Below, piece by piece: positions 35,330 to 45,885 of a stretch of 64,000 nucleotides of DNA. The notes below the pieces were generated by a model. The model saw only the letters and a program-made list of their open reading frames with translations, had not been told where the DNA came from and searched no databases. Each line of letters opens with the position of its first letter. Positions within the stretch are counted from its first letter, which is position 1. The DNA lies in assembly GCA_011009095.1 (NCBI GenBank), contig VTPC01002441.1:32892-96891 (forward strand), in the 5' to 3' direction. The stretch is from Ignelater luminosus (taxonomy: Eukaryota > Arthropoda > Insecta > Coleoptera > Elateridae). A program made the translations under genes and the position numbers.

Positions 35330-37130
35330 TGAAGAGAATGGTCATGCTTCTTTTCACTTTTTTCTTGCTAGTTTCACTGTAGCGGAAACGTGGTTGCAAA
35401 AATCTCATTAGGGCTGCTTTCGTCTTCTGAAGATGATGACGTCTTGACTTTTTTTTTCGCCTTGGTTTTTGGTTTTTTGTTTTTTTGTCTTTTTTTGGTT
35501 TCTTGTGCATCAAAAAGAGCACGTCTCTCGGCTGTTTCGGTTTCTTTTTTTTTGCAACTTTTTCAGCTTTTCAAATTTAAGCTGATTTTTGTAAGGAGAT
35601 GCAGTTAACAATACATTCTTGCTCCTTCTTTGGTCGGAGTTGTTTTTTGCTCTCTCTTCTTGATGTAGAGGAGATTGTAGTATGATTGGAGATATTTTGA
35701 AGGCAGGCAAAAGTGTTAGAAGCAAACTTATCGACATTTGGAGATAGCTGTTGCTTGGCGACAAAGCGTTGACCACAGGAGAAGTTTCTGCCTGCTGTGG
35801 GAGGGAGAGAGCAACGATCGCATGAGGCTGATCAGTCGTCCTAGAAGGCGCAAACAAGTGCTCAGGAAATGCATTCCTATTGATAGTAATGATGCCAGTT
35901 TGTTTGAATTCATTCACCGCAGTTTAATTTACTGCCATTCTGCCGAAAGCTTTACCAAATGAATTGGTAATTTGGTAAATTGCCACAGGTCTTCTCGGGT
36001 GTGCAATCAACCGTTGCCTTTCTTCCTGCTTATAATACCGCCCAGGGGGACCGTGAAAGTGACATTCAATGGCTGGGGCCTATGCATGCAGTGAGGGGAA
36101 GGTACAGTATTACAGCAACAAGCGTTGATCAATTCAATGATTTCAGTATGCGAAGCATAACAATCATGTATTAGGGGAAGAGACTCGTCATCTCTTGGAT
36201 TAGAGAATTCGATAAGTCTTTCAAACCAAAAAAGGAAACTTTTTTTGTTAATTCCTGATTCGTAGTAATAGGCGAATAAAGAAGGGGAAGTGTCGTCCAT
36301 TAGCAGAGGAGATTTTTTTTCAGAGAAAAACAAACATAAGGGGTATGAAATTCCCCGCTGTGTTTGTGCACATCTCAACTGTAACCAGCGTTTCCCTTTT
36401 CGCAGAACACAAGGACCTTACCTGCTTCTTCCCTCGGAGCACTAAAACTTTCCGGGGTTTGTTAGGGACTGTCACCACTGCAGTCTCGTCTAAATAACAT
36501 GGAGCAAAGTTATGATCCGTTTTGTACTATTAGTTTCAAAATGAACTAGGACACTGGCCAACTATAATGATTCGAAAATGTAAGTATTTTTCCTGGTATA
36601 CAATGTGACTTTATCAGTCAAATAATTTATGGGTAAAGATATTTTAACCGAAATTAAATGGAGATATTACAATGAGAAAATTAAAGGGACCTAGTTCGTT
36701 TTGAAACCAATAATACATCTCGAGAAATCATAGAACTGATTTAAAGATACTCGATTAAAACCGATGGCACGGACGAGTGATGACTTTTCTAGATTCCTCA
36801 GGGAGAGCTCTTTGCGCCGTTTTAGAAACCAATACAACCAGTCTTTTCTAGCTTTCTTGCTGCTCAAAAGCCAATTCTCGTACGTTTTCTAAAGTTAGAC
36901 CAAACAACCCCTGTTCCATAATTAAAATAAACTCAACCAGTTTTTTTTCTTGCTCTTCGTTGAAAATCTTGTTAAATCGTCCTAATTTTTTTGCAGCTGC
37001 TTTTGTTGGAGTCAAATTATTTTTTCTAGCGTTTCTTACTCTGTCTTCTAGGGTGAACTGGGAAACATCCAATTTGTGAGAGGCTTTGACTCGCCTACCT
37101 GGTTTTGCCCCATTCTCCCCTATTCCTTTT
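35330..37130 (-). pseudogene. pogo/Tigger-like transposase pseudogene
   Basis: On the minus strand the N-terminal part (37,130-36,848) reads FTLEDRVRNARKNN and KKLGRFNKIFNEEQEKKLVE. The middle of the helix-turn-helix seen in relatives is missing between KAAAKKLG and the GRF block. The DDE domain follows: LDETAVVTVPNKPRKV at about 36,490 has the first Asp, SLPLIHDCYASHTEIIELI at about 36,170 the second. The third site reads HRPQPLNVTF where relatives have Pro-Leu-Asp-Val, so Asp is replaced by Asn. A C-terminal block with FKQTGIITINRNAFPEHLF (35,910) and a Lys-rich tail end near 35,330. Stops and shifts are present throughout. The family is the CENP-B-like DDE_1 group. Confidence 0.85.
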
Positions 37131-37376
37131 GATCAATCGTTATTTTACAATTTGGAAAGTGGATGACATTGTTACCTACTACCCTCAGTGGGGTTATTGT
37201 TTTACATTTGATTTCGATAATCTTTTCTTCTTTAAACATTACAAGTAAATAATCGTCATATAGTTGCTCACTTGTTGATTAATCTTAAAATCTAATTGTC
37301 TACAATACTATACATGATCAGTTAAGTCAATCCACATTACATAATATGAGTATCGCGATACTATAATTTGAAATTT

Positions 37377-37660
37377 TCATTTGTAAGTTACTTCTTTTAA
37401 TAATGGAAATTCAAGAACGACGATAAGTAAATGTTGTTTTTGGTACATTATGGGTTTTAGAATCTGTAGTAATTCAAAATCATTCATTTGATTAAAACAC
37501 TTCATTGGAAACAGTTCATGAATTTTGGACAACATTCGTCTGAATACACCAATGTTAATAAGATTTATATCTACAATATTCTGTTGTCCTCGACTTATCA
37601 AACCATTTAATAATTTTATTGAAGAATCTAATTCAGAAGCTTAATGCAATATATCATCAA
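37377..37660 (-). pseudogene. Envelope-like (errantivirus/F-protein type) fragment
   Basis: A 74-codon frame with a DINLINIGVFRRML segment and, near its end, VVLEFPLLKEV, resembles the middle of insect envelope fusion-type proteins found in gypsy-like elements. It lies 0.3 kb beyond the end of the envelope pseudogene on the same strand, so it is either a second, older copy or a displaced piece. It is short and truncated at both sides. Confidence 0.4.
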
Positions 37661-37964
37661 AAATTAATTTTGAAACATATAATTATGTTTCTAGTTGTTT
37701 CTTGTAGAAATAAAGTTTACTTCACCTTTATTTCGTTTATTAAATTTATTCTAATTTGTTTAATAATAATAAATTAATTCGTTGTTTGAAATTTTACCAC
37801 AAAACTAGTTTAAATGTTACAAGTCTAAAACATAAAGAGCAATAAATTGCTTTCTCGAATTGTTACATTTTTATGTGTGTTGGTTAATTAACAAATATTT
37901 ACTTTTACTTTTTATGAAAAATTCTTAAACACAAATTAATGTAAAAAACAAATTAAGCAGGTGT

Positions 37965-39218
37965 CCTTCGTCAGGTGAAAAGTACGCCGAGGCGACTGAC
38001 ATCATAATTCTTCCCTCGTTTAAGACTGAACGTCCACGTTCACGATAGCATACAAAGTGATAACCTGTGGACCGGTAAGGGTTTGAAGTTTCATTTCTGG
38101 ATGTGGATCCTTGCTCTTCTTGAGGTTTGCGGAGTAAGGTGTCTAGAGTCGAGCTCGAAATTTGATTACTAGAATAGTTACAAAGATTGTGATAGTTACG
38201 AGGATGCTAGTGAACGAATAATGTAGATGCAGATGAATTGATAGATCTGAGAATTGAATTGTTTACAGTTGTAATTTTTTGAAGTCACGTAGGTGTTTTG
38301 GTTTGAGGGGTACCTCGTGATGTGCGTCCAAGAGTTGTAGCGGGAAGTGAGGTACATCTATCTCAGAGGTAGAAGTAGCATTGTTGTAGGTACTGCTTCC
38401 TATGATGACAGGGCAGGTGGAGCTTAATAAGTTTGTTCCCATAATTGATCGTCGTGTAATGTCGCCGTGACAATCTTCGATTACGTCTTGTTCATTCTTG
38501 AATACTGTTAGTAATTGATAGTTGCGTAGTTGTAGAAATATTTCGTAGTTATTAAAGGTTCTAGAGGTAGTGCATCGAGAAAGGAATCGCAGGGTGCAGT
38601 TATCCAGTAGTTGCTCTCTCAATACAGAGAATGTAGGTGTGAATTAATTTACAATAAGTATCGTTGGCGATCTCTAGCTAGTAGTTCCTTAATGGGATGA
38701 GTACGATTTCTTGGTGATTCGTTAATGGATAAATTTGAAAGTAATTCGCTATTAGTTGTTTGATAATGGGCATTTTAAGGAAGAAAGTGATTACTTCATC
38801 TGTTCCGAATTTTATTAATTTTGAAGATTCAAGTTGTATAAGTGTATGGCGTCTAATAACATTAATTGCTCTGAATTATAAGTTTCCTTTAGATAATTCT
38901 GAATTTCTACTAGCTCTGTAAAGTGATTAAGTTTAGATGTGTCATTCCATTCCATGCAAGACTAGTGGTTGATTCAGTAATTTGATGGGCATTTAATAAT
39001 TCTACAACGTGATAGATCTCGTTTTGAAACAAGAACCTTATTTTATTCAGATCGGAAAGTTTTGTTATAAGATTGCGAGTATTGTTAATGTTTTCAAAGA
39101 GAATATTAAAATTTTGAGAATAGTTCCTTGACACGTGATTGGTAAACGAAGTCAACTGATTAATGCTAGTGCATAACTTGAAGACTGTCGTCACCAGGGT
39201 TGTCTGTGATAACTTCAT
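37965..39218 (-). pseudogene. Envelope pseudogene of a gypsy/errantivirus-like element
   Basis: Two long frames (39218-38910 and 38622-38263) plus linking frames give roughly 400 codons. The N-terminal half is helical with many Asn and Leu residues (for example SINQLTSFTNHVSRNYSQN). The middle keeps FGTDEVITFFLKMPI. Cys-containing ectodomain motifs such as STCPVIIGSSTY (38,420) follow. The tail has GYHFVCYRERGRSVL near 38,050, a pattern common at the end of such envelopes. It lies immediately after an RNase H fragment, and integrase is not found between. Stops and shifts mean no functional protein is made. The copy is an old genomic remnant. Confidence 0.6.
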
Positions 39219-39299
39219 AGTTTTTCCTAAACGTTTATAAGAGCCCTTTTTGATCTACATATGGTGACTGAATTTACAAAAGTAGTTTTCAGTTTCAAT

Positions 39300-39800
39300 G
39301 CAAAAAGCTTCTAATTCTAATTTCCACCGAATAAGTCGTGAGTTTGGTTTTTTGATCTTGTAAGCCAAACTAGGAGATTATGATCAGTCCCTGTTACAAA
39401 TTTGTGCCCGAACAAGTATGGTCGAAAGTGTTTTGTTGAGTCTAGGATTGCTAATAGTTCTTTTTCTATTGTAGAGTAGTTACGTTTCACTGAGGGAATA
39501 ACAGGCTATGGTTCTGTTGGATTGAAAAAGGACTGCACCTACTGCAACATTTCAGGCATCTGTTGTTAAAGTGAAATGCCACGATAATTGCTTCCAGAAC
39601 ACCTAATCTAGTACGTATAGTAACTTTGGTATTCCTGCATCAGTCTTCATTATTTTCTGAAATAATCTGTCTCTATGTTGGCAGCAGGATCTCCAAAGGC
39701 ATAAAACTGTTCTTAATTTTGTTTACTGGCGGAATTCTTCAAATTGTCGTCTATCTGAGGTTATACCTTCAGTATGTACTCTTCTGTAAAACTTGAAGCC
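39300..39800 (-). pseudogene. Ty3/gypsy reverse transcriptase/RNase H fragment
   Basis: On the minus strand, a short reverse transcriptase end (HTEGITSDRRQFEEF, about 39,760) is followed by an RNase H-like region. This reads AVGAVLFQSNRTIACYSLS at about 39,530, RKRTISNPRLNKTL, and YKIKKPNSRLIRWKLELEAF at about 39,330. These are the usual blocks of the gypsy RNase H with its following linker. Only the end of the reverse transcriptase is present, and the right boundary falls where the next unit's inverted repeat begins. Confidence 0.7.
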
Positions 39801-39827
39801 TTCTGACTTGAATCTGCAGTTGAGGAT

Positions 39828-39853
39828 CTTTCGTGCAAAACCGAATAAATCCA
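39828..39853 (-). repeat. Left arm of a 26-bp inverted repeat flanking the DUF7869-like gene
   Basis: This segment matches the reverse complement of 42,378-42,403 at 25 of 26 positions by hand count, with the core CGAATAAATCC. Further similarity continues for a few bases outward. It begins just beyond the gypsy fragment, as a transposon end would. Confidence 0.6.
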
Positions 39854-40018
39854 CTTTTAATAGTTTCCTAGAAAAGGGCATTTTGTTGAACAGGATAAAC
39901 GAGGAAAGATAATAAAAAGCTTTTCCTTCCTAGTTGTGTGATTTTGATGAAAATAAAATGTAGCATGTCTTGTTAAAAAGTACAAAGTATCTTAGCAAAT
40001 ATTTCAGGAAATAATATG

Positions 40019-40037
40019 GATTTATTTGGTTTTGCTG
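40019..40037 (+). repeat. Internal copy of the GGATTTATTCG motif
   Basis: GGATTTATTTGGTTTTGCT is one base off the motif clustered at 42.2-42.45 kb. It lies between the left inverted-repeat arm and the DUF7869-like gene. Confidence 0.5.
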
Positions 40038-40178
40038 GAAAAGTATCTTATTTATTACAACTGAATAAAAAGCTTAAATAAAAGTCTCAAGTTGGCCTGA
40101 CAAATTGAACTTTTATTAAAGTTTATATGAAAAAAACAAACAAAATACAAGAAAGTAAAAATTAATATTTCGAAAATA

Positions 40179-41830
40179 TTAAATGTGTAGGGCACCTTCC
40201 TCTTTTAAACAATCACATCTTTCTTCATCGCTGTCATGATCCTCTTGTTCATCACCTTTATCGCTGTGAATCTCAGATGTAGACAAAATTCTTTTGTACC
40301 ATTCCATATTTTCTAGACTTTCCCAGTTCGTCCAGATTGTTGAGCCATAAGTTTTCGTGTTGTTTCCTTTTTTTTGTCTGGGATAGAACACTGTAATTCG
40401 ATATTATTAAATTGAAAGCGTTTGTCAGATATGTTTTTTTCTAAGCAGATTTTATGTTTCAGTCGTAGTTTCAAATTGATAATGCTGGTAATTAGCAGCA
40501 GTAACTTTGTTTAGATTGTTTTTACCTTTTATCTTTTTTAAAAATAATTCTTTTAATGTCAGCTATTCTATCCACTTTTTTATAAAATGTCTGAAATTCC
40601 TTAATGTCCTTAATCAGCCAGTCTTGTCCCAATATTTTAATAGCGCCTGCTTCTGAATATACCTTGTAGTATCCATCTTTTGATTTGATAGTGGAATTTC
40701 TTGTTAGGACGTTTTCCATTCTACCAAAAACTCGATCAGCCGACATAAAGCTGTGTCCCCTATCAGGATAGGTAAGTTGTATTTGAGTTACATTATCAGG
40801 AAACTCAAATTTCAACCAGCACAATAAGGTATGGACAATGTGGCTATTCTTATTATGTGCTCCACATCCATCACAGAACAACCTTATAACTCTTTTGTCT
40901 TGCAAAGATAGCCCATTCAAGTGCGAAAGTAAAGCAGATTCAATTTCTGTACAACCACGTGACGCTAAGTCTTCTGCCCACAAATAAAATGTGGGATTCT
41001 TGGAGTTCATCTAAACACAACAGAATGAGTATATACTTATTTGATGCTTTGCTAATGGGCGTTCGAGGAAGTAGCTGTATCTGCTAAAGATCAAAGCAAA
41101 AGCTAAAAGCATCTTCTGGATTCTCCTTCATCATTTGCCCTTTTGTAGCAGAAATTCTTGCTTTGTATTTGAATCCTTTTTAATTTTCATTAGATGTTTT
41201 AATCTTGTGCATTGACCGCAACAATCTGATGCTGGAGATGAAAACCCTGTATTGAACTTTGTTAGAAACACTTTTCTGAACATCAAATACGTAACTTTAT
41301 ACTGGGTATCAACTATATTGTTATGCATCTTGTGCAGTTTAGATATTAAAATAAAAAGGTAAATAGATCCTTTTGGATTATTGGACCTCTAAGCTGTCCA
41401 ATAAATTTTTTAACTTTTCTCGTTTAGTAACTGTTTTCGCAGACATATGGTCGCCAGCATGTTGTTATTTTGGTGCCCCCCCTTGGTTAATAATTTTTGC
41501 CACTTGACTGATTCTGTGAACTGTTAATCCAAGCGCACGTCGAAAAAATCCTTGGCACACCCTAACACTTGTGTTGTCTCGTTTTAAAAAGTAAACTATG
41601 TTAAGTAATCGTGTTTCTGGCTTATCTTTATAGGACATCATATAGTAAAGTTTCGTGTCTTGCTCAATTTTGTCCTGCGTCTCATAGAACTTCTTGCGAA
41701 TTAATATTACATCACAGTTTCAAATTTTAAAACAAAAATATGTCTTTCCAGCGTGATTGCATGGCTTCTTAAATTTTCTCAAATCTGCGTCTGCATCTGA
41801 ATATCTATAATTTTAGCAATGGTAGATTAC
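40179..41830 (-). pseudogene. DUF7869-like protein, copy 1 (candidate transposase)
   Basis: A family of insect proteins of unknown function that I recall as DUF7869. On the minus strand: PETRLLNIVYFLKRDNTSV and VCQGFFRRALGL (about 41,620), GDHMSAKTVTKREKLKNLL (41,440), and FRKVFLTKFNTGFSSPASDC with C-x2-C (41,250). Then comes the FDL-stop-QIQLLPRTPIS block (41,080). The main frame 41010-40522 contains YLWAEDLASRGCTEIESALL, RLFCDGCGAHNKNSHIV and GHSFMSADRVFGRMEN. The C-terminal frame 40391-40179 ends in ERCDCLKEEGALHI and may be a separate exon: a GGTAAAAAC donor-like site lies near 40,524 and a TTACAG acceptor near 40,394. An in-frame TAG (41,089) and a shift near 41,030 suggest decay. The flanking inverted repeats suggest a mobile unit. 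Confidence 0.65.
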
Positions 41831-42093
41831 ATAAAACACAAAAGTATATCAGGAAATTACCTCTTTCTTTTTTCTTTTACACGTCTGATTTCATGGTTTT
41901 TGCGTCGTCCTACTAACCAACATTTTTATCTTTTACAGACACTAGGTTACACTTTTAACTGGTTGTACCACTCTCCAAGCAATAACACACCAAAAAATGT
42001 GACAAACCAAATTGCAGTCATCATGCTAACAGACTAGTAAGGTTAGATTATGACAATAAGAGTAAACTCTTACCTAAACTGCAACGTAAACTC

Positions 42094-42180
42094 TTTACTA
42101 GTCTATAAGGAAACTGTACCCACAAGAACATGTAACTCTCATGCCATCTGTGAAGTAAAATATTTACTAGTCCGTAAGGC
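42094..42180 (+). repeat. 69-bp spaced direct repeat
   Basis: TTTACTAGTCTATAAGG (42,094) and TTTACTAGTCCGTAAGG (42,163) lie 69 bp apart and both are followed by an AAACTGTA-type run. A related ACTAGTAAGG occurs at about 42,033. It sits in the upstream flank of the DUF7869-like gene. Confidence 0.5.
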
Positions 42181-42209
42181 AAAACTGTAAACGATGAAAT
42201 AGGTTTACC

Positions 42210-42449
42210 GGATTTATTAGGTTTTGCTTGAGCAGGTGGATTTATTCGCTTTTGCTCAAAACTGTTAGCTTTTGGGATACTTTTAATAAAGGATTTATTC
42301 GTTCTAGCTTGAGAATAAATACAGCTTTAGGTAGAAATAAATATAGAAATGATGTGTAACTCATTTTTTACCAAAATTGGATTTATTCGATTTTGCACGA
42401 AAGCTCTTCTGTTGTTTTCATCAAGTTTTTGATTTATTCGAGTATGAAA
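42210..42449 (+). repeat. Cluster of GGATTTATTCG-TTTTGC motifs with right inverted-repeat arm
   Basis: Five copies of a roughly 20-bp motif begin at 42,210, 42,238, 42,291, 42,379 and 42,430. The best shared part is GGATTTATTCG, followed after one base by TTTTGC. The 42,378-42,403 copy is the partner of the left arm at 39,828. Clustered short motifs near an inverted-repeat end are typical of subterminal transposase-binding sites in DNA transposons. Confidence 0.6.
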
Positions 42450-42459
42450 ACCGCTTGAT

Positions 42460-42785
42460 ATCACCGGTTTACAATAATAATTATCTTTTTAGGTTTCATT
42501 CTTATTTATCTGGCTTGTAGTGTTACTTTGTTGTGTGCGAATACTAATGACTGCTAGAGTTCCGCAATAAACTAAAGTGTTTTCCAGATGTGCGTTTTAC
42601 TAGAAAGTAATCTTTGTCATTTGAGTGCCTTTTTAAAGATTTTGATGGTCGTTCTCCTTTTCTATCTTGTGTGCTGACCCTAAGACTTCTTAGGGCAATC
42701 TGATACCTATTATCTTGTGGATATTTTCTTAAATATCGTCGTTCTCCTTCATCCGAAATCTGAAATCGGAGAATTGTGACAGCCA
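42460..42785. other. Spacer
   Basis: An 80-codon minus-strand frame (42786-42544) has no recognised motif. It separates the DUF7869-like unit from the TTA tract. Confidence 0.35.
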
Positions 42786-42786
42786 A

Positions 42787-42811
42787 ATTTATTATTATTA
42801 CTATTATTATA
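42787..42811. repeat. (TTA)n tract at the 3' end of the R4/Dong-like element
   Basis: TTTATTATTATTACTATTAT lies directly beyond the 3' untranslated region of the minus-strand element. A matching tract lies at the other end (45,787-45,803). Confidence 0.8.
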
Positions 42812-42814
42812 GCG

Positions 42815-45785
42815 AATTAGACATTCTCAGCATTTTGTGCTGGAATTCACCCACGCCCGGGTACAAAACCAAAAGGGGTTGGACTCACTATTTCTTTTGA
42901 TTTTATTTGTCATAATATATAAAATTAATTTAATAAAATATAATTAATTGTGAAATTGAATAAATAATTTAATAATTAAAATAACTTATTGTATAATGCA
43001 AACCTAGTAACAGTGGTAACTCTTACATCTGCTTCTTATTTAAAATTGAGGTGCCTCCTTACTACCGTAGTGGTGTTCAGGATAATTGACTTCTGCAACT
43101 GCACATAAACAAGCGGTGATAACTCAAGTCTTTGGAGGATTGTATGCAGATTCTTTGGAACCACTCCAGTTGCAGATATGACTATTAGAACAACATAAAC
43201 TTCTTTCTGCTTTCATATAGTTTAAATCTCCTCTTCAAACACAGTGTATTTGGATACATTCTCCTTCAAACTGTTCTGCAAATTGTGAGTGTTCTTGGTG
43301 GTAACATCAACAATGTAGGTATGTCTGTAGTCTTATCAGTAAGTGTAACTTCCGGTCGATTACATAGAACGGTCTTATCAGTTAGTCTGCTCCTGTTCCA
43401 ATACAGCCGGTAACTTTTATTCTCAATTACATTTTTCGGTTGATAGGAATAGTAAGGGGTCGTATTGGCGTGAATATGGTCGAGCAACCCAAGCTCTTGG
43501 TGCTCTATCTTCGCCACATAGTCATGCCTCTGAAGGTAACTCGTCGGGGCTTAAAACCTTGCATCCAGTGGTTATACGTTGCACCGTCTCAGATAGCTCA
43601 TGACACCTCCTGCATCGGTCAATGACATCAGGCTCTTTCAGGATGAACTTACTGTAGTTTCTGATGTGTCTACTTGGTTCTGGATGGCCACTATAAAGTC
43701 TTCAGTCTTCACAAATATATGTGACAAGGTAAACCACTATTTTGGTTTAAGTCATTAATCTGTCTGCCGTGAAGTACCTTTCCAATCATCAAGGATTTCA
43801 GCTTAATAAGCTGCAGCGGAGGAAATATTATCTTCGCCAGCGTGCAAAAGATCAAGTGGAGTATACTTAACATATTATCTAGATTTGAAGATTGTACACT
43901 TGCTTTTGATGGACACTAACAATACCAATAAGACCACTTTCCCCCTTCTGTCGGGGCAGAATTAATTTTTCATTTGGGGTGGTGCGCCCTAACCTTTGTT
44001 AGGGTTGTTCGGGTTTGTCTCTGAATATCTTTCATCATCAGTTTTGGTCCACTTGATAGTCGCAAATGTGTAGGTCAAGACAGACACCGCAAATGTAGCG
44101 ATAGCTTTAATTGTGATTCTATCATTAAGCTTTGACTTTAAAATAGTTGCTACTCGTTGCAAATATGTTGCAGTAACTTTATCCTTGATAGTGTTATGCC
44201 TCTCCCAGATATTCAATGATTTGCCCATTCTCAAACTTAAAATCCTTGTCTGATACCTTTCCTTATTGAATGCTCAGCATTTTGCATATATCCAGAACCA
44301 ACTGCATATGAACGTGTCTGTATTTTTCCCTGAGAGCTGTGCTTCCATTAGGCGGCTTATTCGAGTTTTAAACTCGGGCAAAGTATTGCGCTTGATGTGA
44401 CTGTGTTGAGTCCTTAGTGATTGGTGCATACCAAGGAACTTATATTCCTCGCATCCATCCAATGGCTGAATAATTCCGCCGTCTCTAAGCTCAAATCCAT
44501 TGGTGCTATAGATGCCCCTTCTACCGATAGTGTTCTGCATTTATCCTGGCCAAACTACATTGTGATATCTTCAGAAAGTAGTTTTTATACGTTTGAGGGT
44601 GCCTGCATACAACTTTATGTCATCTATTTAAGAAGATGGGACAACCTGTACAGCACTTCCTTGTTCACCTTCAGATATACCCAAATTCACTCACGTTTAG
44701 CGTGCTAGAGAGAGGATTCAATACTAAACAGAACCATAAAAGACTCAAAGAATCTCCTTAAAAGATGCCTTTCAGAATACGAATAAATGATGTGGTTATT
44801 GTTTTACTTCCATTACTGAGGTTGAGCCTTATCTCCCAATGGACCATAAGATGTCGTGGTAATTGCACTATTGGCTCACTAACCTTATAAATCTCAAATA
44901 TTTTAAGAAGCCATGTATAGGAACAGAATCAAATGGTTTTTTATAATAAGCTGTTTATATACTGTGTGTTACAGAATAACAGCATCAATCAGAAGCTGTT
45001 CTCTGCAACCCTGGGAATTTTTTGTACACCCTTTCTGTTCCACGAAAATAATGGAATTGTCCTCACAGTGTTGATAGATCATGTTGGCAGTGCGTGAAGT
45101 GAGAAATCAGTCTATATTTTGCTTGGTTTTTAGTATTGTTGTCCTTTACAAGAAGGTATGTAATTCCTTGCGTGAAAAACTTTGGAATCAGACAGGGATC
45201 TCGGACGAAGTTTTTGAAGGGCTAAGCTAGTAGAATATGAGTATACGTGAAATGTTTATACCAGAAATTTTGAATTTGATTATTACCAGCAGCCTTCCAG
45301 TTGTTAATAACATAACGTAGTTTAGATGGAGATATATTCTTGCCTAGCATGTGCGGCAGGGAGGACATTCTGTCCTGTGGCAGAATCATTGTGACTTTTA
45401 GGGACCAACCAGATTTCAGACCAGAAGCTTTGTATCTCCTCCTGAGAGGGGAAACCGTTACCCTCTTTCTTCTGAGATTCCTGAAGACTTCGGTAGAACT
45501 GCTTTTTATTAGTGTGGAACAATCTGTTATTGACTTTATTAGACTGACGATAGCGACAAAAACGTTTAGCTGTAGCTGCCAATTTCTACTTAAGGGTGTC
45601 TATTGTTTTGTCAACAGTTTGGTTTTGCGAGTTGTGACTTGCGTGAAGTACGTACCTACCTTTAATATCTTCAATTTCATCTTTGCCCATTCTTAAAAGC
45701 TGTGAGTTGACCTACCGGGTGTGGAGTTTCAAATCCGTACATAGGACAATGCATGGGGATTTAGATTTGCACTCTGCAGCACTGC
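42815..45785 (-). pseudogene. R4/Dong-like non-LTR retrotransposon
   Basis: On the minus strand, from 45,640: KLAATAKRFCRYRQSNKVNN and NKKQFYRSLQESQKKEGNGF are followed by the reverse transcriptase. This has EQKGCIKNSQGCREQLLIDA (about 45,040), an FDSVP block (44,930), and the active site near 44,620. There the aromatic residue is a stop but IDDIKLYAGTLKR is kept. CEEYKFLGMHQ is at 44,450. LTYTFATIKWTKTDDERYSE and NPNKGRAHHPK (44,090-43,980) and a C-terminal domain (NRPEVTLTDKT, LIVISATGVVPKNLHTILQ) end in a stop at about 43,037. An untranslated tail with GCCCGGG follows to 42,815. The domain order and the TTA-repeat flanks point to the R4/Dong group, which inserts in such repeats. Several stops and shifts make it inactive. 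The region upstream of the Lys/Arg block is short, so the 5' end may be truncated. Confidence 0.75.
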
Positions 45786-45786
45786 T

Positions 45787-45803
45787 GATTATTATTATTA
45801 TTT
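45787..45803. repeat. (ATT)n tract at the 5' end of the R4/Dong-like element
   Basis: GATTATTATTATTATTTTT follows the last element-like bases. With the tract at 42,787 it brackets the element. Confidence 0.7.
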
Positions 45804-45885
45804 TTAAATTAAAATTTTGCAGCACTAATAATTTATATCATTAACGGCTTTTGTAGGAGTGTTTCTACTCTCAAAGTTTACCAGA

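Noticed and set aside
42600..42786. 80-codon minus-strand frame beside the DUF7869-like unit, considered as an accessory gene
   Set aside because: It lies outside the inverted-repeat arms and shows no motif.
43986..44004. CCCTAAC-CTTT-GTTAGGG hairpin with telomere-like sequence
   Set aside because: It falls inside the R4/Dong-like coding region (NNPNKGRAHHP block) and is a single short inverted repeat, not a telomeric array.
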